In this document: positions 18,501-27,293 of the stretch, piece by piece
How positions within the stretch are numbered: the stretch's first letter is position 1
Layout: every line of letters starts with the position of its first letter
Assembly: GCF_002749975.1 (NCBI RefSeq)
Contig: NZ_PEIG01000010.1
Span: 1-64,000 of the forward strand
Source: Gloeocapsopsis sp. IPPAS B-1203
GTDB taxonomy: Bacteria > Cyanobacteriota > Cyanobacteriia > Cyanobacteriales > Chroococcidiopsidaceae
Reading direction: 5' to 3'
DNA: 64,000 nucleotides
Translations under genes and position numbers: made by a program
Notes under the pieces: model-generated
Database searches by the model: none
What the model was told of the DNA's origin: nothing
Seen by the model: the letters and a program-made list of their open reading frames with translations, nothing else

Positions 18501-19125
18501 AGAGTATTGGAAGCAGCGGATTATTGCTGAGAAGTTATTGCATCCGCAGGTGAGTTATGGGTATTTTCCGTGTCAAGCTGTAGGGAATTCATTGAGAGTT
18601 TACGATCCAAACCATAAGGATACACAGGAAGTGGCAAGGTTTGAGTTTCCCAGACAAAAGTCTTTGAGGAGGCTTTGTATTGCTGATTTCTTTGCATCGC
18701 AAGAGTCGGGTGTGATTGATGTGTTTCCGATGCAGGCGGTGACGATGGGAAATATTGCAACGGAATTTGCGCAAGAGTTGTTTGCTGCGAATCAATACAC
18801 TGACTACCTCTATTTTCACGGTTTAGCAGTGCAAATAGCTGAAGCTTTGGCAGAGTGGGTTCACGCACGAATTCGTCGCGAGTTGGGCTTTAGTATTGAG
18901 GAACCGGATAATATTCGGGATATCTTGGCGCAGCGCTATCGCGGTTCCCGCTATAGTTTTGGTTATCCTGCGTGTCCGAATATTCAGGATCAATATAAAT
19001 TGTTGGAGTTATTGGAAAGCGATCGCATTAATCTTTACATGGATGAAAGCGAACAGCTGTATCCTGAACAATCGACAACGGCAATTATTGCCTATCACCC
19101 TATAGCCAAGTATTTTAGTGCGTAG
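15586..19125 (+). CDS. metH: Cobalamin-dependent methionine synthase
   Basis: Transfers the methyl group from methyltetrahydrofolate to homocysteine through B12, making methionine. The 1179 residues hold the homocysteine domain (1-310) with zinc ligands C228, C294 and C295, the pterin domain (about 340-620), the cap and B12 domain with D735-V-H737 of the DxHxxG motif (H737 is the lower axial ligand), and the SAM-dependent reactivation domain (about 930-1179, with [14 protein letters not shown]). The linker at about 880-925 contains a C-rich repeat in frame (18245-18275). Gene stops 1 base before the convergent Uma2 gene. I see no cobalamin riboswitch upstream. Confidence 0.97.
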   Translation: MNSPFLTRLHSPDRPVIVFDGAMGTNLQTQNLSAEDFGGAQYEGCNEYLVHTKPEAVAKVHRDFLVAGADVIETDTFGAASIVLAEYDLADQAYYLNKKAAELALQVAAEFSTPEKPRFVAGSMGPTTKLPTLGHIDFDTMQAAFVEQAEGLYDGGVDLFIVETCQDVLQIKAALNAVESVFHRKGERRPLMVSVTMETTGTMLVGSDIGAALTILEPYPIDILGLNCATGPDRMAEHIKYLSQHSPFVVSCIPNAGLPENVGGQAHYRLTPMELRMALMHFIEDLGVQVIGGCCGTRPDHIQQLAEIATTLKPKERHPSYEPAAASIYSAQPYDQDNSFLIIGERLNASGSKKCRELLNAEDWDGLVSMAKGQVREGAHILDVNVDYVGRDGERDMHELVSRLVTNVTLPLMLDSTEWEKMEAGLKVAGGKCLLNSTNYEDGEPRFFKVLELAKQYGAGVVVGTIDEDGMARTAEKKFEIAQRAYNQAVEYGIPPEEIFFDTLALPISTGIEEDRANGKATIEAIRRIREELPGCHVVLGVSNVSFGLNPAARVVLNSMFLHEAMMAGMDAAIVSASKILPLAKIEPEHQELCRKLIYDDRQFDGDICVYDPLAKLTTLFEGATTKRDRTIDESIPIEERLKRHIIDGERIGLEEQLQKALEKYAPLDIINNFLLDGMKVVGELFGSGQMQLPFVLQSAETMKAAVAYLEPLMEKQESGNNSKGTVVIATVKGDVHDIGKNLVDIILSNNGYKVVNLGIKQPVENIIDAYEAHKADCIAMSGLLVKSTAFMKENLEVFNQRGITVPVILGGAALTPKFVYEDCQQTYKGHVVYGKDAFSDLHFMDKLMPAKSQGNWDNLQGFLNGLAEDPQTSQNGHQEPPAENLSPLAPNPMPLVADTRRSEAVAVDIERPKPPFWGTKILQPENIAWDELFWYLDLQALIAGQWQFRKPKEQSKEEYQAFLTQKVYPILEYWKQRIIAEKLLHPQVSYGYFPCQAVGNSLRVYDPNHKDTQEVARFEFPRQKSLRRLCIADFFASQESGVIDVFPMQAVTMGNIATEFAQELFAANQYTDYLYFHGLAVQIAEALAEWVHARIRRELGFSIEEPDNIRDILAQRYRGSRYSFGYPACPNIQDQYKLLELLESDRINLYMDESEQLYPEQSTTAIIAYHPIAKYFSA

Positions 19126-19126
19126 T

Positions 19127-19864
19127 TTATAACTCTTCTAGATTAATTCCTTGTTCTCGCAGTAGTGCGCTTAAGGCTGCATTACGCTGTCTTTCTTGCT
19201 CTAATTGTTTTGTTGCTTCATCAGCGCGTTGGCTTTCTTGTTCAGCGCGTTGGTGTTCTTGTTCAGCACGTTGGCGTTCTTGTTCGCGTAGCTGATTTAG
19301 CTCAACATAAGTCAGGAATTTGTCTCCTAGAGGTGAAAAAATTTCTAAAGTATCAGAACTCAGCTGAAATTTTATTTTGAGGCGGGGACTCATCCAACCA
19401 TCCATTTCTGTAATAATCTCTAAATCATTTCCAGAACGCAGCCAACCAATTAGCTCATTGTCGTCTGGATCGTATACATAGTATTCTTCTACGCCGTAAC
19501 GTTCGTAGAATTTAAATTTTTCTGCCATTTTCTTCAGGCGGTTTCCAGGAGAGAGTATTTCAAATACAACCTGTGGCGGAATATTGTCTTCTTCCCATTG
19601 TTTATAGGAACCTCTGTCTCCTTTTGGTCTGCCAAAGACAACCATTGTATCTGGGGCTTGACGAATTTTATTATCTCCCTGAACCGGATACCACAGGAGA
19701 TCGCCAGCAACAAATACATGGCTATCATTTATAAATAGTAGTTCTAAGTTTTCTTTGATAGTGACAATCCAACGAAATTGTTTGGTGTTGTCTGCCATTG
19801 GTTGACCATCGCTATCTGGGTAGATAATGGTTGGAGTTGTGTTTGTTGGCAGTTGTTTTACCAT
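19127..19864 (-). CDS. Uma2 family protein (DUF820) with coiled-coil tail
   Basis: The Uma2/DUF820 family has a PD-(D/E)XK nuclease-like fold and is expanded in cyanobacteria; its biological role is unsettled. In this 245-residue copy the probable active-site residues are D in APDTMVVFG (about residue 72), E in VVFEILSPGN (about 103) and a lysine in KKMAEKFKFYERYG. The last 60 residues are a Glu/Arg/Gln heptad repeat (QERQRAEQEHQRAEQ) forming a coiled coil. The frame is intact, unlike the second copy at 35317. No neighbour suggests a substrate. Confidence 0.85.
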   Translation of the reverse strand: MVKQLPTNTTPTIIYPDSDGQPMADNTKQFRWIVTIKENLELLFINDSHVFVAGDLLWYPVQGDNKIRQAPDTMVVFGRPKGDRGSYKQWEEDNIPPQVVFEILSPGNRLKKMAEKFKFYERYGVEEYYVYDPDDNELIGWLRSGNDLEIITEMDGWMSPRLKIKFQLSSDTLEIFSPLGDKFLTYVELNQLREQERQRAEQEHQRAEQESQRADEATKQLEQERQRNAALSALLREQGINLEEL

Positions 19865-19954
19865 GCTGCTCTCTCCATTCGAGAGGGATTGCCCTATTCT
19901 ATCTTTTTGCTTAGGTGTTAATCAGTTAAGGAGTTTTCACCAATGACTAACACC

Positions 19955-19991
19955 TAGAAAATAAAAATAGCACCTGGAATATAAGGTGCTA
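19955..19991 (-). terminator. Terminator of the minus-strand membrane protein gene
   Basis: TAGCACCT (19968-19975) and AGGTGCTA (19984-19991) form a perfect 8-pair stem with an 8-base loop. On the minus strand the stem is followed by TTTTTATTTTC, a good T tract. It sits 42 bases after the stop of the gene at 20033. Confidence 0.85.
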
Positions 19992-20032
19992 AAACATATC
20001 ATTTCTGCTTGTTTCTATTCTGGTACTGTCAA

Positions 20033-20704
20033 TTAGTAAGTAGTGGTAGTAGTGACATTTGTTCTGGGGCTACGTGCGCCAGCAGCTGCACCAATCATTG
20101 AAGCGATTAAGCCTAGTAAGGAACCAAAGAAGAACCACCATAAACCTCTAGAAAGTCCACCAGCAATGTCACGGGTTTGCTGTGCCGTTACACCAGGCTG
20201 TCCACCTGTTCCTGTTCCTGGTGTAGGAATTGTGCCTTGCTGAGCCTGTTCAAGAACTCCTCCTGCTACATTAGCAGCTGCTTGAGTTGCTAAACCAAAG
20301 GCACCTGTGACACCACTTGCGAGTAACCAAGAACCAAGTGCTAATGTTGTTGCCCAAAGAATCGCTCCGTTTAAGAGAGCTGTGCTACGATTCATTGGTC
20401 CGCAAGCACGGGCTGTTACCCAGCCACCAACAAATAAGGAAATCAATAAACCAATAGTTGACCAAATACCTACGTTACCGGCAACATCTGGTGCATTTGT
20501 TCTTGGAGCACCAGAATCTGAAATTGTCGTTGCGCCAATTGCACCAAATAGCGCGCTGAGGAGTAATTGAGTTGCTAAAGCAACAACTAAACCTGAAAGA
20601 ATAGGACCCCAGCGAACGCGATCGTGATAATCGACGACAGCTGCTCTAGTCGCAACGGCAGGCTCTGAAATGACATCATCTGCCGGTCTGTTTACATATG
20701 ACAT
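20033..20704 (-). CDS. Membrane protein of unknown function, Gly/Ala-rich
   Basis: 223 residues with a short basic-polar N-terminus, four hydrophobic segments (about 34-55, 79-97, 110-135 and 190-208) and a Gly/Pro/Thr-rich loop TPGTGTGGQPGVTAQQ at 156-172. The C-terminus is polar and Thr-rich (TNVTTTTTY). A glycine zipper-like GVVALATQLLLSAL..., together with WVTARACGP, recalls cyanobacterial stress-related membrane proteins, but I do not recognise a named family. It has its own terminator, so it is a single-gene unit. Start is the ATG at 20704. Confidence 0.65.
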   Translation of the reverse strand: MSYVNRPADDVISEPAVATRAAVVDYHDRVRWGPILSGLVVALATQLLLSALFGAIGATTISDSGAPRTNAPDVAGNVGIWSTIGLLISLFVGGWVTARACGPMNRSTALLNGAILWATTLALGSWLLASGVTGAFGLATQAAANVAGGVLEQAQQGTIPTPGTGTGGQPGVTAQQTRDIAGGLSRGLWWFFFGSLLGLIASMIGAAAGARSPRTNVTTTTTY

Positions 20705-20981
20705 GGGTAACTTGCCCCCCTTTCCTGTTCTACTTTGTTATATTTCTACTTGAGCCTATAAGTTTAAATTGGAATTTCACTTTAACTATCTATCAGTAGA
20801 AATAATTACGAAATCTGCCTTTAGGAATAAACTAAACTTATCTAATTATGAATGTTAAGTTATTGAATAAAAATTTATTTTTTTTATTAATTTGTAACTG
20901 GTTTATTTAAGATACTAAAACTCAATAAATAATAAAGATTGTCAGTGTTTATAAGTTTGATTAGCTTCTTAAATAAGAAGT

Positions 20982-21023
20982 GAAAAAGCCAAATCTCAAT
21001 ATATCTTGATTTCTAGCTTGGCT
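20982..21023 (-). terminator. Terminator of the UPF0145 gene, within an AT-rich gap
   Basis: AGCCAA (20987-20992) pairs with TTGGCT (21018-21023), with an inner ATC/GAT extension, and on the minus strand it is followed by TTTTTC. It serves the gene ending at 21045. The rest of the 340-base gap from 20705 is very AT-rich (long runs of A and T at 20870-20890) and shows no gene. Confidence 0.75.
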
Positions 21024-21044
21024 CAACCTAATTTTCAATGGTAT

Positions 21045-21371
21045 TTAAAGAAGCTTAACAGCAGTTCCCGTTGCTGTGATGAGCAATAAAGCCCCTGATT
21101 GATCGATGTTAATTGTGCCAGTATCTATCTCAATGCCAACGATTCCATTTGCACCTAGTTTAAGTGCGCGTTTCTCTAATTCCTGAAGTGCATCTCGCTG
21201 ACCCCGCTCGAACAAACGTTCGTAACTGCCAGTTCGCCCGCCGATGACATCTCGAATTCCAGCAAAAAAATCACGTAGTGCATTACTACCGTAAACAACT
21301 TCAGCAGTCACAATGCCTAAGTAAGCTTCAATCGTAGAGCCTTGGATAACATCTGTAGTCGTTAAAAGCAT
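21045..21371 (-). CDS. UPF0145 (YbjQ) family protein
   Basis: Small 108-residue protein of the heavy-metal-binding-domain/YbjQ family, pentameric in solved structures. It begins MLLTTTDVIQGSTIEAYLGIVTAEVVYGSNALRD-like and has the family signature RALKLGANGIVGIEIDT near 64-82. The function of the family is not established despite its old label as metal binding. The gene has its own terminator at 20982-21023 and is divergent from the TPR gene. Confidence 0.85.
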   Translation of the reverse strand: MLLTTTDVIQGSTIEAYLGIVTAEVVYGSNALRDFFAGIRDVIGGRTGSYERLFERGQRDALQELEKRALKLGANGIVGIEIDTGTINIDQSGALLLITATGTAVKLL

Positions 21372-21574
21372 AGGGCAACCTAGAAAAACAAAATTTGCTT
21401 GAGATAAAGTAACCTTTTCTGAAGAAGCGTAAAAGCTAAATTGAGCAGAGAGGAGCTAAAAGCAGCGAACTAGAAAGTCAGAAAAAAAGTTTCCAAATCT
21501 AGGGTTTCCTGGTTTAATGTAGAGCATTAGTAGAACCTTGGCAAAAATCGCAGAAGTATAGCAGAAAATTAGTC

Positions 21575-22519
21575 GTGCAAAAGCAAAGTTTATTAGCTAT
21601 CAGTATCTTGCTGCTAGGAGGAATTGGTGTTATTGTACCGCCAACTGCTGAGGCTCAGGTAGTAGCAGCACAAAATAAAGGCGCGGTACCAAGTAGTCCT
21701 TACCACAGAAGTCAGCAACTGCAAAAATTGCTGCAAGAAGGACGTAGATTGATGGATGCAGGAAAATCAGCCGCAGCGATCGCTCGCTATCAACAGGCAG
21801 CGAAGTTATCACCGAAAAATGCGCGTATTTTTTCGACAATTGGCTTTTTGTACGCCCGTCTAGGAAACTTTGCAGCAGCAACAACAGCATATCGGCAAGC
21901 TATTGACGCAGCGCCAACCCATGCAGACTTTCACTACGCTCTTGGTTATACGCTAGCAAGGACGGGACAATATGCAGAGGCTGCCAGTGCGTATAGGAGA
22001 ACAACAGAGCTAGACCAGAATAATATTAATGCTTACCTTGGTTTGGGTGTAGTGCTATTGCGCCAAAGGAATTATAAAGGTGCAGAGTGGGCAGCACAGC
22101 AAGCGATCAACCGCGATCCAAATAATGCGAGTGCTTATGAATTAATGGGTGCAATTCAACTGCAACAAGATCAGTTTCGCGATGCGATCGCTACCTTGCA
22201 AAGATCAGCGACAATTGACCCTAACAACGCTAACGTTTTAGTCAATCTAGCTACCGCTTGGGCGACTCAGGGCAATATCACTGCAGCGTTAATGACTTTG
22301 AGACAAGCTATTCAAATAGACCCACAAAATGTCAAAGCATTACTTCAAATGGGGGACATTCTCAGAGTTCAAAACGATGTTCAAGGTGCAATAAACGCAT
22401 ACAAACGTGCTTTGGCATTGCAGCCAGATTTAGCAGAAGCCCAAAAAGCAATGAATGATATGCTGCTCAATCAACCAGGTAGCAATCATCTAAATCGTCC
22501 TCTGCCGTCACGGCTTTGA
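21575..22519 (+). CDS. Exported TPR-repeat protein
   Basis: 314 residues with a signal peptide (about 1-28, basic start then LLAISILLLGGIGVIVPPTAEA) and about six tetratricopeptide repeats from residue 45 onward, each with the pattern ...A...Y..A...DP.NA... The repeats end near 290 with a polar tail. TPR arrays hold protein complexes together; the partner here is unknown, and the protein is probably periplasmic. The start is a GTG at 21575. The stop lies next to a G-rich repeat. Confidence 0.8.
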   Translation: MQKQSLLAISILLLGGIGVIVPPTAEAQVVAAQNKGAVPSSPYHRSQQLQKLLQEGRRLMDAGKSAAAIARYQQAAKLSPKNARIFSTIGFLYARLGNFAAATTAYRQAIDAAPTHADFHYALGYTLARTGQYAEAASAYRRTTELDQNNINAYLGLGVVLLRQRNYKGAEWAAQQAINRDPNNASAYELMGAIQLQQDQFRDAIATLQRSATIDPNNANVLVNLATAWATQGNITAALMTLRQAIQIDPQNVKALLQMGDILRVQNDVQGAINAYKRALALQPDLAEAQKAMNDMLLNQPGSNHLNRPLPSRL

Positions 22520-22650
22520 GAGGGGGCTAGTAGGAGTGTGCGAGTATGGGAGTGTGGAAGAGATTTGATCGCTTTACTACTGTTCTCTCTTACCCAACTA
22601 CCTGCCTACTCTACTATCCAATTACCCTCTGCACAAGAAGTCTCCCTCAA
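22520..22650. repeat. Intergenic inverted-repeat element
   Basis: The left side (22520-22560) reads GAGGGGGCTAGTAGGAGTG and similar G-rich words; the right side (22590-22640) is CTTACCCAACTACCTGCC and CCAATTACCCTC. They are partly complementary. Same family as the elements at 13671, 30775 and 57810, with CCCAACTACC as the shared right-hand word. Confidence 0.6.
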
Positions 22651-22658
22651 CTGTATAA

Positions 22659-23522
22659 CTAATCGAGTTGGCGTCCGGTGAGTTCGACAAAAATATCCTC
22701 AAGGTTTGAGGGACGTACCATAATGCCAGTTTTATCTTTTTGCTGGTCAAGGTAGGCGTTGGCTTGTTCTAGGGTGGGGAAAAATTGATATTCCCAGCGC
22801 CCTGCGTCCTTCGTATCTGTTTGTTTGATCGCTAATCCTTCTCCGTGTTTGGCACGTAACTGTTGTAGCGTTCCTAGGGAAATCAGTTTGCCATTATCCA
22901 TAATGCCGATGCGATCGCATAAGTACTCGACTTCTTCCATGTAGTGCGTTGTCAGTAACATTGTCATTCCCTGCTTATTTAAATCAAGAATGATTTCCCA
23001 CAAACGTCGCCGAGTTTGCGGATCGAGTCCTACTGTTGGTTCATCTAAAAATAAAATTTGGGGTTGATGTAACAATGCCCTAGCAATTTGTAAGCGGCGC
23101 TTCATACCACCAGACAATGTTTTCACAAGAGCATCTCGTCGATCTGCAAGTTCTACGTACTCCAGCCATTGGCTCATGAGTCGCTGACGCTGAGGATTAT
23201 CAATGTGATGTAGTCTGCCATGCAACTCCATATTTTCCCACACAGATAAATCGCCATCAACACTCGTTTGTTGCAAAACTACTCCAATGCACTGCTTTAC
23301 TTGCAGTGATTGACGCATGACATTAAACCCTGCGACTTCAATCCGCCCTTGAGATGGTTTCGTTAAAGTTGTCAGCATCCGAATTGTTGTTGATTTACCG
23401 GCGCCGTTTGGTCCTAGCAAACCAAACATTTCTCCAGGTTGAATTGTAAAAGAGAGGTCATTAACAACAGGAATGTTGTTGTAAAGCTTATGAACGTTTT
23501 GCAGCAAGACAGCAGACATCAA
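22659..23522 (-). CDS. ABC transporter ATP-binding protein (DrrA-like)
   Basis: 287-residue ATPase of the antibiotic/lipid export type. Walker A GPNGAGKST (about 35-43), Q-loop LQQTSVDGDLSVWEN, signature LSGGMKRR (about 138-145), Walker B ILFLDEPT and the switch histidine (LLTTHYME) are intact. The C-terminal part after residue 225 has the extra domain found in DrrA-like proteins. No permease is adjacent, so the partner is encoded elsewhere; this orphan arrangement limits the substrate call. Start MMSAVLLQN at 23522 or the second Met. Confidence 0.88.
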   Translation of the reverse strand: MMSAVLLQNVHKLYNNIPVVNDLSFTIQPGEMFGLLGPNGAGKSTTIRMLTTLTKPSQGRIEVAGFNVMRQSLQVKQCIGVVLQQTSVDGDLSVWENMELHGRLHHIDNPQRQRLMSQWLEYVELADRRDALVKTLSGGMKRRLQIARALLHQPQILFLDEPTVGLDPQTRRRLWEIILDLNKQGMTMLLTTHYMEEVEYLCDRIGIMDNGKLISLGTLQQLRAKHGEGLAIKQTDTKDAGRWEYQFFPTLEQANAYLDQQKDKTGIMVRPSNLEDIFVELTGRQLD

Positions 23523-23804
23523 TATTTACGTTAGTTCATTAAATCTATTCATACTTAAATTATCACCTAGGTTTCGCTACGCGCTGGTTGCAAGAGCATC
23601 ACTAGTGTGCAACGGTAGTTACACAACCCGACTAGCAAAACGAACATCAATTCGCTGGTAGTCGCAGCATTCTTTTGATGAAAAGAGAATATAGTAACGA
23701 AGGAAATAAATTTAGTCTGAAATTTTCTATTTCGTGCTGAAGCAGTCTGAGATAATAATTTTGTCTGAAGTATAAAATTTAATTCTACCAAGGTAGGTAA
23801 ATAT

Positions 23805-24251
23805 ATGCGATCGCAAGCTTGGGCACAGTTGTTGTGCCTTGCTGGAACTGCGTTATTGCTTAACTCATTCGTACCTGTAATTGCCCAGACTCTACCTGCA
23901 CGCACTTATCAACCTGGATACTGGCAACCACGAGCGCGGGTCAATCCAAAAATGCCTGTGACAGTTATTTTAGAAAATCAAACTGAGATGCCGCTCAAGT
24001 ATAACTTTTTAGATGATCGTGCCGAAGCGGATTTGATTGTTGGCGACCAAGTTCAGCTCAACAAAGCTATTTTACCAATGAACATAGCAGTTTACGATCC
24101 CTCACCAAAGGCAGGAGCAGGAGATGAAGTTAATCTTACTTATGCTGTTTCTGTCAGAAATAATATAGTAACAGTCCTTGTTCAGCCAACTAAAGAAGAA
24201 GGATATCGTGTTGTTAACATTAGCAGAACAGGAGCTGTTTATCTTTATTAA
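23805..24251 (+). CDS. Small exported protein of unknown function
   Basis: 148 residues with a signal peptide at 1-29 (MRSQAWAQLLCLAGTALLL, cleavage after IAQ). The mature part is a compact beta-rich domain: PVTVILENQTEMPLKYNFL, VGDQVQLNKAILPMNIAVYD and ENIVTVLVQP-like stretches. It has no cysteine in the mature part. No enzyme motif or family is recognised. ATG at 23805 with AGGTAGG upstream. Probably periplasmic. Confidence 0.65.
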   Translation: MRSQAWAQLLCLAGTALLLNSFVPVIAQTLPARTYQPGYWQPRARVNPKMPVTVILENQTEMPLKYNFLDDRAEADLIVGDQVQLNKAILPMNIAVYDPSPKAGAGDEVNLTYAVSVRNNIVTVLVQPTKEEGYRVVNISRTGAVYLY

Positions 24252-24387
24252 GATATAACTGGTTTGCCAATCATCAATGACTTAGTGCTAATCGCTTGAA
24301 TATTGAGATCTATGTGAAGTTCATCGCTTTGGTGGAGGAGTATTTCTAATCTTGATATATTAGGAGATAGATAGCCAAGAAAGGGTC

Positions 24388-24750
24388 ATGCTACTCATTT
24401 GTAGAGTCATCGCTACCTTAGGAATTATTGCCCTAGTTAGTGGAATATCCTGTCCTGTCCAAGGTATGCCCTTGCAAGCAAATACTTCAATACTCATAGC
24501 ACAACAGTCTTACAATAATAGTGCTGGGTATCGCGGTAGAGTTTACACATCAGATTTTGGTCGCCTGCATGGATTGCCGCGATCGCGCAGATTCTATCGA
24601 CAGCGTGTCAATACTGCTTACCGTGCCGATCCTTTTTATCATTTGTATACTGGTAGTTTCCACCGTCGCCGTATCCATAATAACCGCTATCCCGTGCGTA
24701 GAAGAATTGGCGGCTTTAGACCAGGCATTAGGCTGAGGTTTGTGAGGTAA
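24388..24750 (+). CDS. Small exported Arg-rich protein
   Basis: 120 residues with a signal peptide (1-26, IATLGIIALVSGISC) and a mature part rich in Arg, Tyr and His (SRRFYRQRVN, SFHRRRIHNNR, RRRIGGFRPG). Its charge would let it bind nucleic acid, peptidoglycan-linked or acidic polysaccharide, but this is inference. The cysteine at 22 is near the cleavage site, but VSGISC is not a clear lipobox. Its last 23 bases overlap the convergent nadE. No family recognised. Confidence 0.5.
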   Translation: MLLICRVIATLGIIALVSGISCPVQGMPLQANTSILIAQQSYNNSAGYRGRVYTSDFGRLHGLPRSRRFYRQRVNTAYRADPFYHLYTGSFHRRRIHNNRYPVRRRIGGFRPGIRLRFVR

Positions 24751-26473
24751 GGCTAGTTTGCTCAAGAGTATTCGTTGGGCAGTTACTTGTGGATACCCAT
24801 TTGTTAGCAATTGGCATTCGCCAGCCTGTACCAAAGGCGCGATCGGTAACTTTTAGCCCTGGTGGTGCTTGACGGCGCTTAAATTCAGCCCGTACCACCA
24901 TTTTAATGACGCGATCTACTATTGTTGGATCGTGACCTGCCTGTGTAATTTGACTAGCAGATTCATGATTGCAAATAAAGCGCTCTAAAATATCATCAAG
25001 TACATCATATGATGGTAAAGAATCTTGATCGACTTGACCAGGTTTTAATTCGGCGCTAGGGGCTTTAGTGAGAATATTTCCTGGAATAATTTCTAAGTCT
25101 TGATTTAACCAACGACACAAAGAATAAACGCGGGTTTTAGGAACATCAGCAATAACGGCTAAGCCACCATTCATATCACCATACAGGGTGCAATAGCCGA
25201 CGGCCATTTCTGATTTATTTCCTGTAGATAGTAGTAGATGTCCAAATTTATTGGAAATCGCCATTAACAAATTACCGCGAATCCTCGACTGAATATTTTC
25301 TTCAGCAAGTCCAAACTCCGTATCAGCAAACAAAGATGCTAAAGTTCTGTCATATCCTTGCATTAACTCTTCAATAGGTATGATTTGTGTTTGGATTCCT
25401 AAATTTGCGGCAAGTTGCAACGCATCTTTAATTGAATGTTCAGAACTATAGGGCGAAGGCATCAATACGCCTAAGACATTTTCTTTACCAAGGGCTGCTG
25501 TGGCGATCGCAGCTACTAATGCAGAATCAACACCCCCACTTAAACCAATGACAACTTTAGAAAAGCCACACTTACGGGTATAATCTTTTACGCCCAACAC
25601 TAGAGCTTGCCAGATTTGGGCATCATTATTTTCTGGCATCGAGGCAATTATACTAGGTTGTAAGTCTTGCTTTTCTTCATCAAATTCAACAAAAAGTAAC
25701 TCTGGCTCAAACGCAGCGGCGCGGCATACCATCTCACCATTACGGTTAAATCCGACACTACAACCATCAAAAATCAAGTCATCATTAGCAGCAATTTGGT
25801 TGGCGTACAGAATTGGGCAACGATAACGGCTAGCAGCATGACTCAGCATAGCCTCGCGTAGTTGTTGTTTAGCGACACTGTAAGGAGAAGCTGATAAATT
25901 CACAATTAAGTCAACGCCTGCCTCAATTAAGTCAGTAATTGGACTGACTGCATAGTGACGTTTTCCCCAAAACTCTTCATCATTCCACAAATCTTCGCAG
26001 ATGGTAACACCGATTTTGAGGGATGAGGGGCGAGAAGTGAGGGGTGAGGGATTAATCGTAAAAAATTTAGTTTCTTGCCCAGGTTCAAAGTAGCGATTTT
26101 CGTCGAAGACATCGTAGGTGGGAAGAAGGCGTTTGTGAAAATGCTGAATTCCTTGGTGAAGTAAAGCAACGCTGTTGAATAAAGGTTTACCACCAGAAAT
26201 CTGTGCTTGGGCGTTAGGTTCAACGCAACCAACTAAGACTGCTAGCTGGGGTGGTAAGTCGTGTGCGAGTTGTTGTAGGGTTGAGGCGATCGCTGTCATA
26301 AAACTCGGATCGAGTAATAAATCTCTAGGTGGGTAGCCACATAGGGAAAGTTCAGGTGTTAATAATAAGTCTGCACCTTGCGCTGCTGCATCTTGGGCAG
26401 CTGTGAGAATTTTTCGCGCATTACCTGCTAAATCACCAACAGTAGGATTAATTTGAGCGATCGCAATTTTCAT
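24728..26473 (-). CDS. nadE: Glutamine-dependent NAD+ synthetase
   Basis: Last step of NAD synthesis: amidation of nicotinate adenine dinucleotide using ammonia from glutamine. Residues 1-280 form the nitrilase-like glutaminase (E in TPELSLCGYPPRDLL, K in HKRLLPTYDVF, C in VTICEDLWND), and 300-581 form the synthetase with the P-loop GLSGGVDSAL. Between F/ETKFFTI and IGVTICED there is an unusual insert, NPSPLTSRPSSL, encoded by a C-rich repeat (26018-26050). It is the last gene of a pncB-nadD-nrtR-nadE operon and starts 82 bases after nrtR. Confidence 0.96.
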   Translation of the reverse strand: MKIAIAQINPTVGDLAGNARKILTAAQDAAAQGADLLLTPELSLCGYPPRDLLLDPSFMTAIASTLQQLAHDLPPQLAVLVGCVEPNAQAQISGGKPLFNSVALLHQGIQHFHKRLLPTYDVFDENRYFEPGQETKFFTINPSPLTSRPSSLKIGVTICEDLWNDEEFWGKRHYAVSPITDLIEAGVDLIVNLSASPYSVAKQQLREAMLSHAASRYRCPILYANQIAANDDLIFDGCSVGFNRNGEMVCRAAAFEPELLFVEFDEEKQDLQPSIIASMPENNDAQIWQALVLGVKDYTRKCGFSKVVIGLSGGVDSALVAAIATAALGKENVLGVLMPSPYSSEHSIKDALQLAANLGIQTQIIPIEELMQGYDRTLASLFADTEFGLAEENIQSRIRGNLLMAISNKFGHLLLSTGNKSEMAVGYCTLYGDMNGGLAVIADVPKTRVYSLCRWLNQDLEIIPGNILTKAPSAELKPGQVDQDSLPSYDVLDDILERFICNHESASQITQAGHDPTIVDRVIKMVVRAEFKRRQAPPGLKVTDRAFGTGWRMPIANKWVSTSNCPTNTLEQTSLTSQTSA

Positions 26474-26555
26474 ACTAAGTAGTTAGTGGCTAGTGACTAG
26501 TAAATGAAGATAAAGGAAGTAACAGTTGTGTTGGAGTCGTTAGTTCTGCTAATCG

Positions 26556-27293
26556 CTAAATAAATACTAAAGGTTTATCTTTAAAGGGAGCAAAGGCGGT
26601 AGCATTAAAGCGGTATAAACTTGCGGGACGTCCTGCACCGCGTGAGACTTTCAACCCTGTATCGCACAAAAAGCCTAGTTTCAAAAGTCGGGCACGAAAA
26701 TTTGAATAATCAGAGAATTCACCTAATACTGTGGTATAAAATTGATATAGATCGTTGAGTGTAAAAACTTCTGGTAAGACATCAAACGCGACAGGGCTGT
26801 ATTCCAATTTATTTTTGAGTCGGCGATGTCCGTAAGCTAAAATTTCATTATGATCAAATGCTAGTTGTGGAACTTGTTTCACTGGATACCAAGCGATTCC
26901 ACTCACTCCATCGGCAATCAGTTCCGCATCTTCATAGCGCACTAACGCAAAGTAACTTACTGAAAGATAGCGTACTTTATCTGTTTCCTCACGAGGATCG
27001 CGGTAGGGTCCGCCAAAGGTGTACAGTTGCTCCAAGTATAAATTTTTGACTCGAATTTTCTCTGCTAAAATACGATACGCTGCATCCTCTAGCGATTCGC
27101 CTTGGCGTACCAAGGTTCCAGGTAAACACCATTGACCTAAAAAAGGTTGTTGCTGTCGCATCACTAGTAGGACTAAAAGCCGATTTTGGGCAGTGTCAAC
27201 GGAAAAGATCGCGTTGTCTACCCCAACCTTAAAATCTGCTAAAGGCTGTGGTTTAACTACATCGGCAATTTTTCTTTGGCTGCGTGTTGGCAT
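26556..27293 (-). CDS. nrtR: NrtR-like NAD metabolism repressor
   Basis: Nudix-fold domain (about 20-160) joined to a winged helix (about 170-245), the architecture of NrtR, which represses NAD genes and is released by ADP-ribose. The Nudix box is degenerate: GESLEDAAYRILAEKIRV has Ile and Lys where REUxEE enzymes have Glu, which supports a sensor role rather than hydrolysis. The C-terminus has the family pattern NFRARLLKLGFL ... GRPASLYRF. It overlaps nadD by 37 bases and precedes nadE, so its targets are clearly local. The exact DNA site is not identified. Confidence 0.87.
   Translation of the reverse strand: MPTRSQRKIADVVKPQPLADFKVGVDNAIFSVDTAQNRLLVLLVMRQQQPFLGQWCLPGTLVRQGESLEDAAYRILAEKIRVKNLYLEQLYTFGGPYRDPREETDKVRYLSVSYFALVRYEDAELIADGVSGIAWYPVKQVPQLAFDHNEILAYGHRRLKNKLEYSPVAFDVLPEVFTLNDLYQFYTTVLGEFSDYSNFRARLLKLGFLCDTGLKVSRGAGRPASLYRFNATAFAPFKDKPLVFI

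Noticed and set aside
19127-19864. Uma2 as part of a toxin-antitoxin or restriction system
   Set aside because: No partner gene is adjacent, and Uma2 proteins are scattered singly in cyanobacteria.
22659-23522. Complete multidrug ABC exporter
   Set aside because: Only the ATPase is present; no permease frame flanks it.
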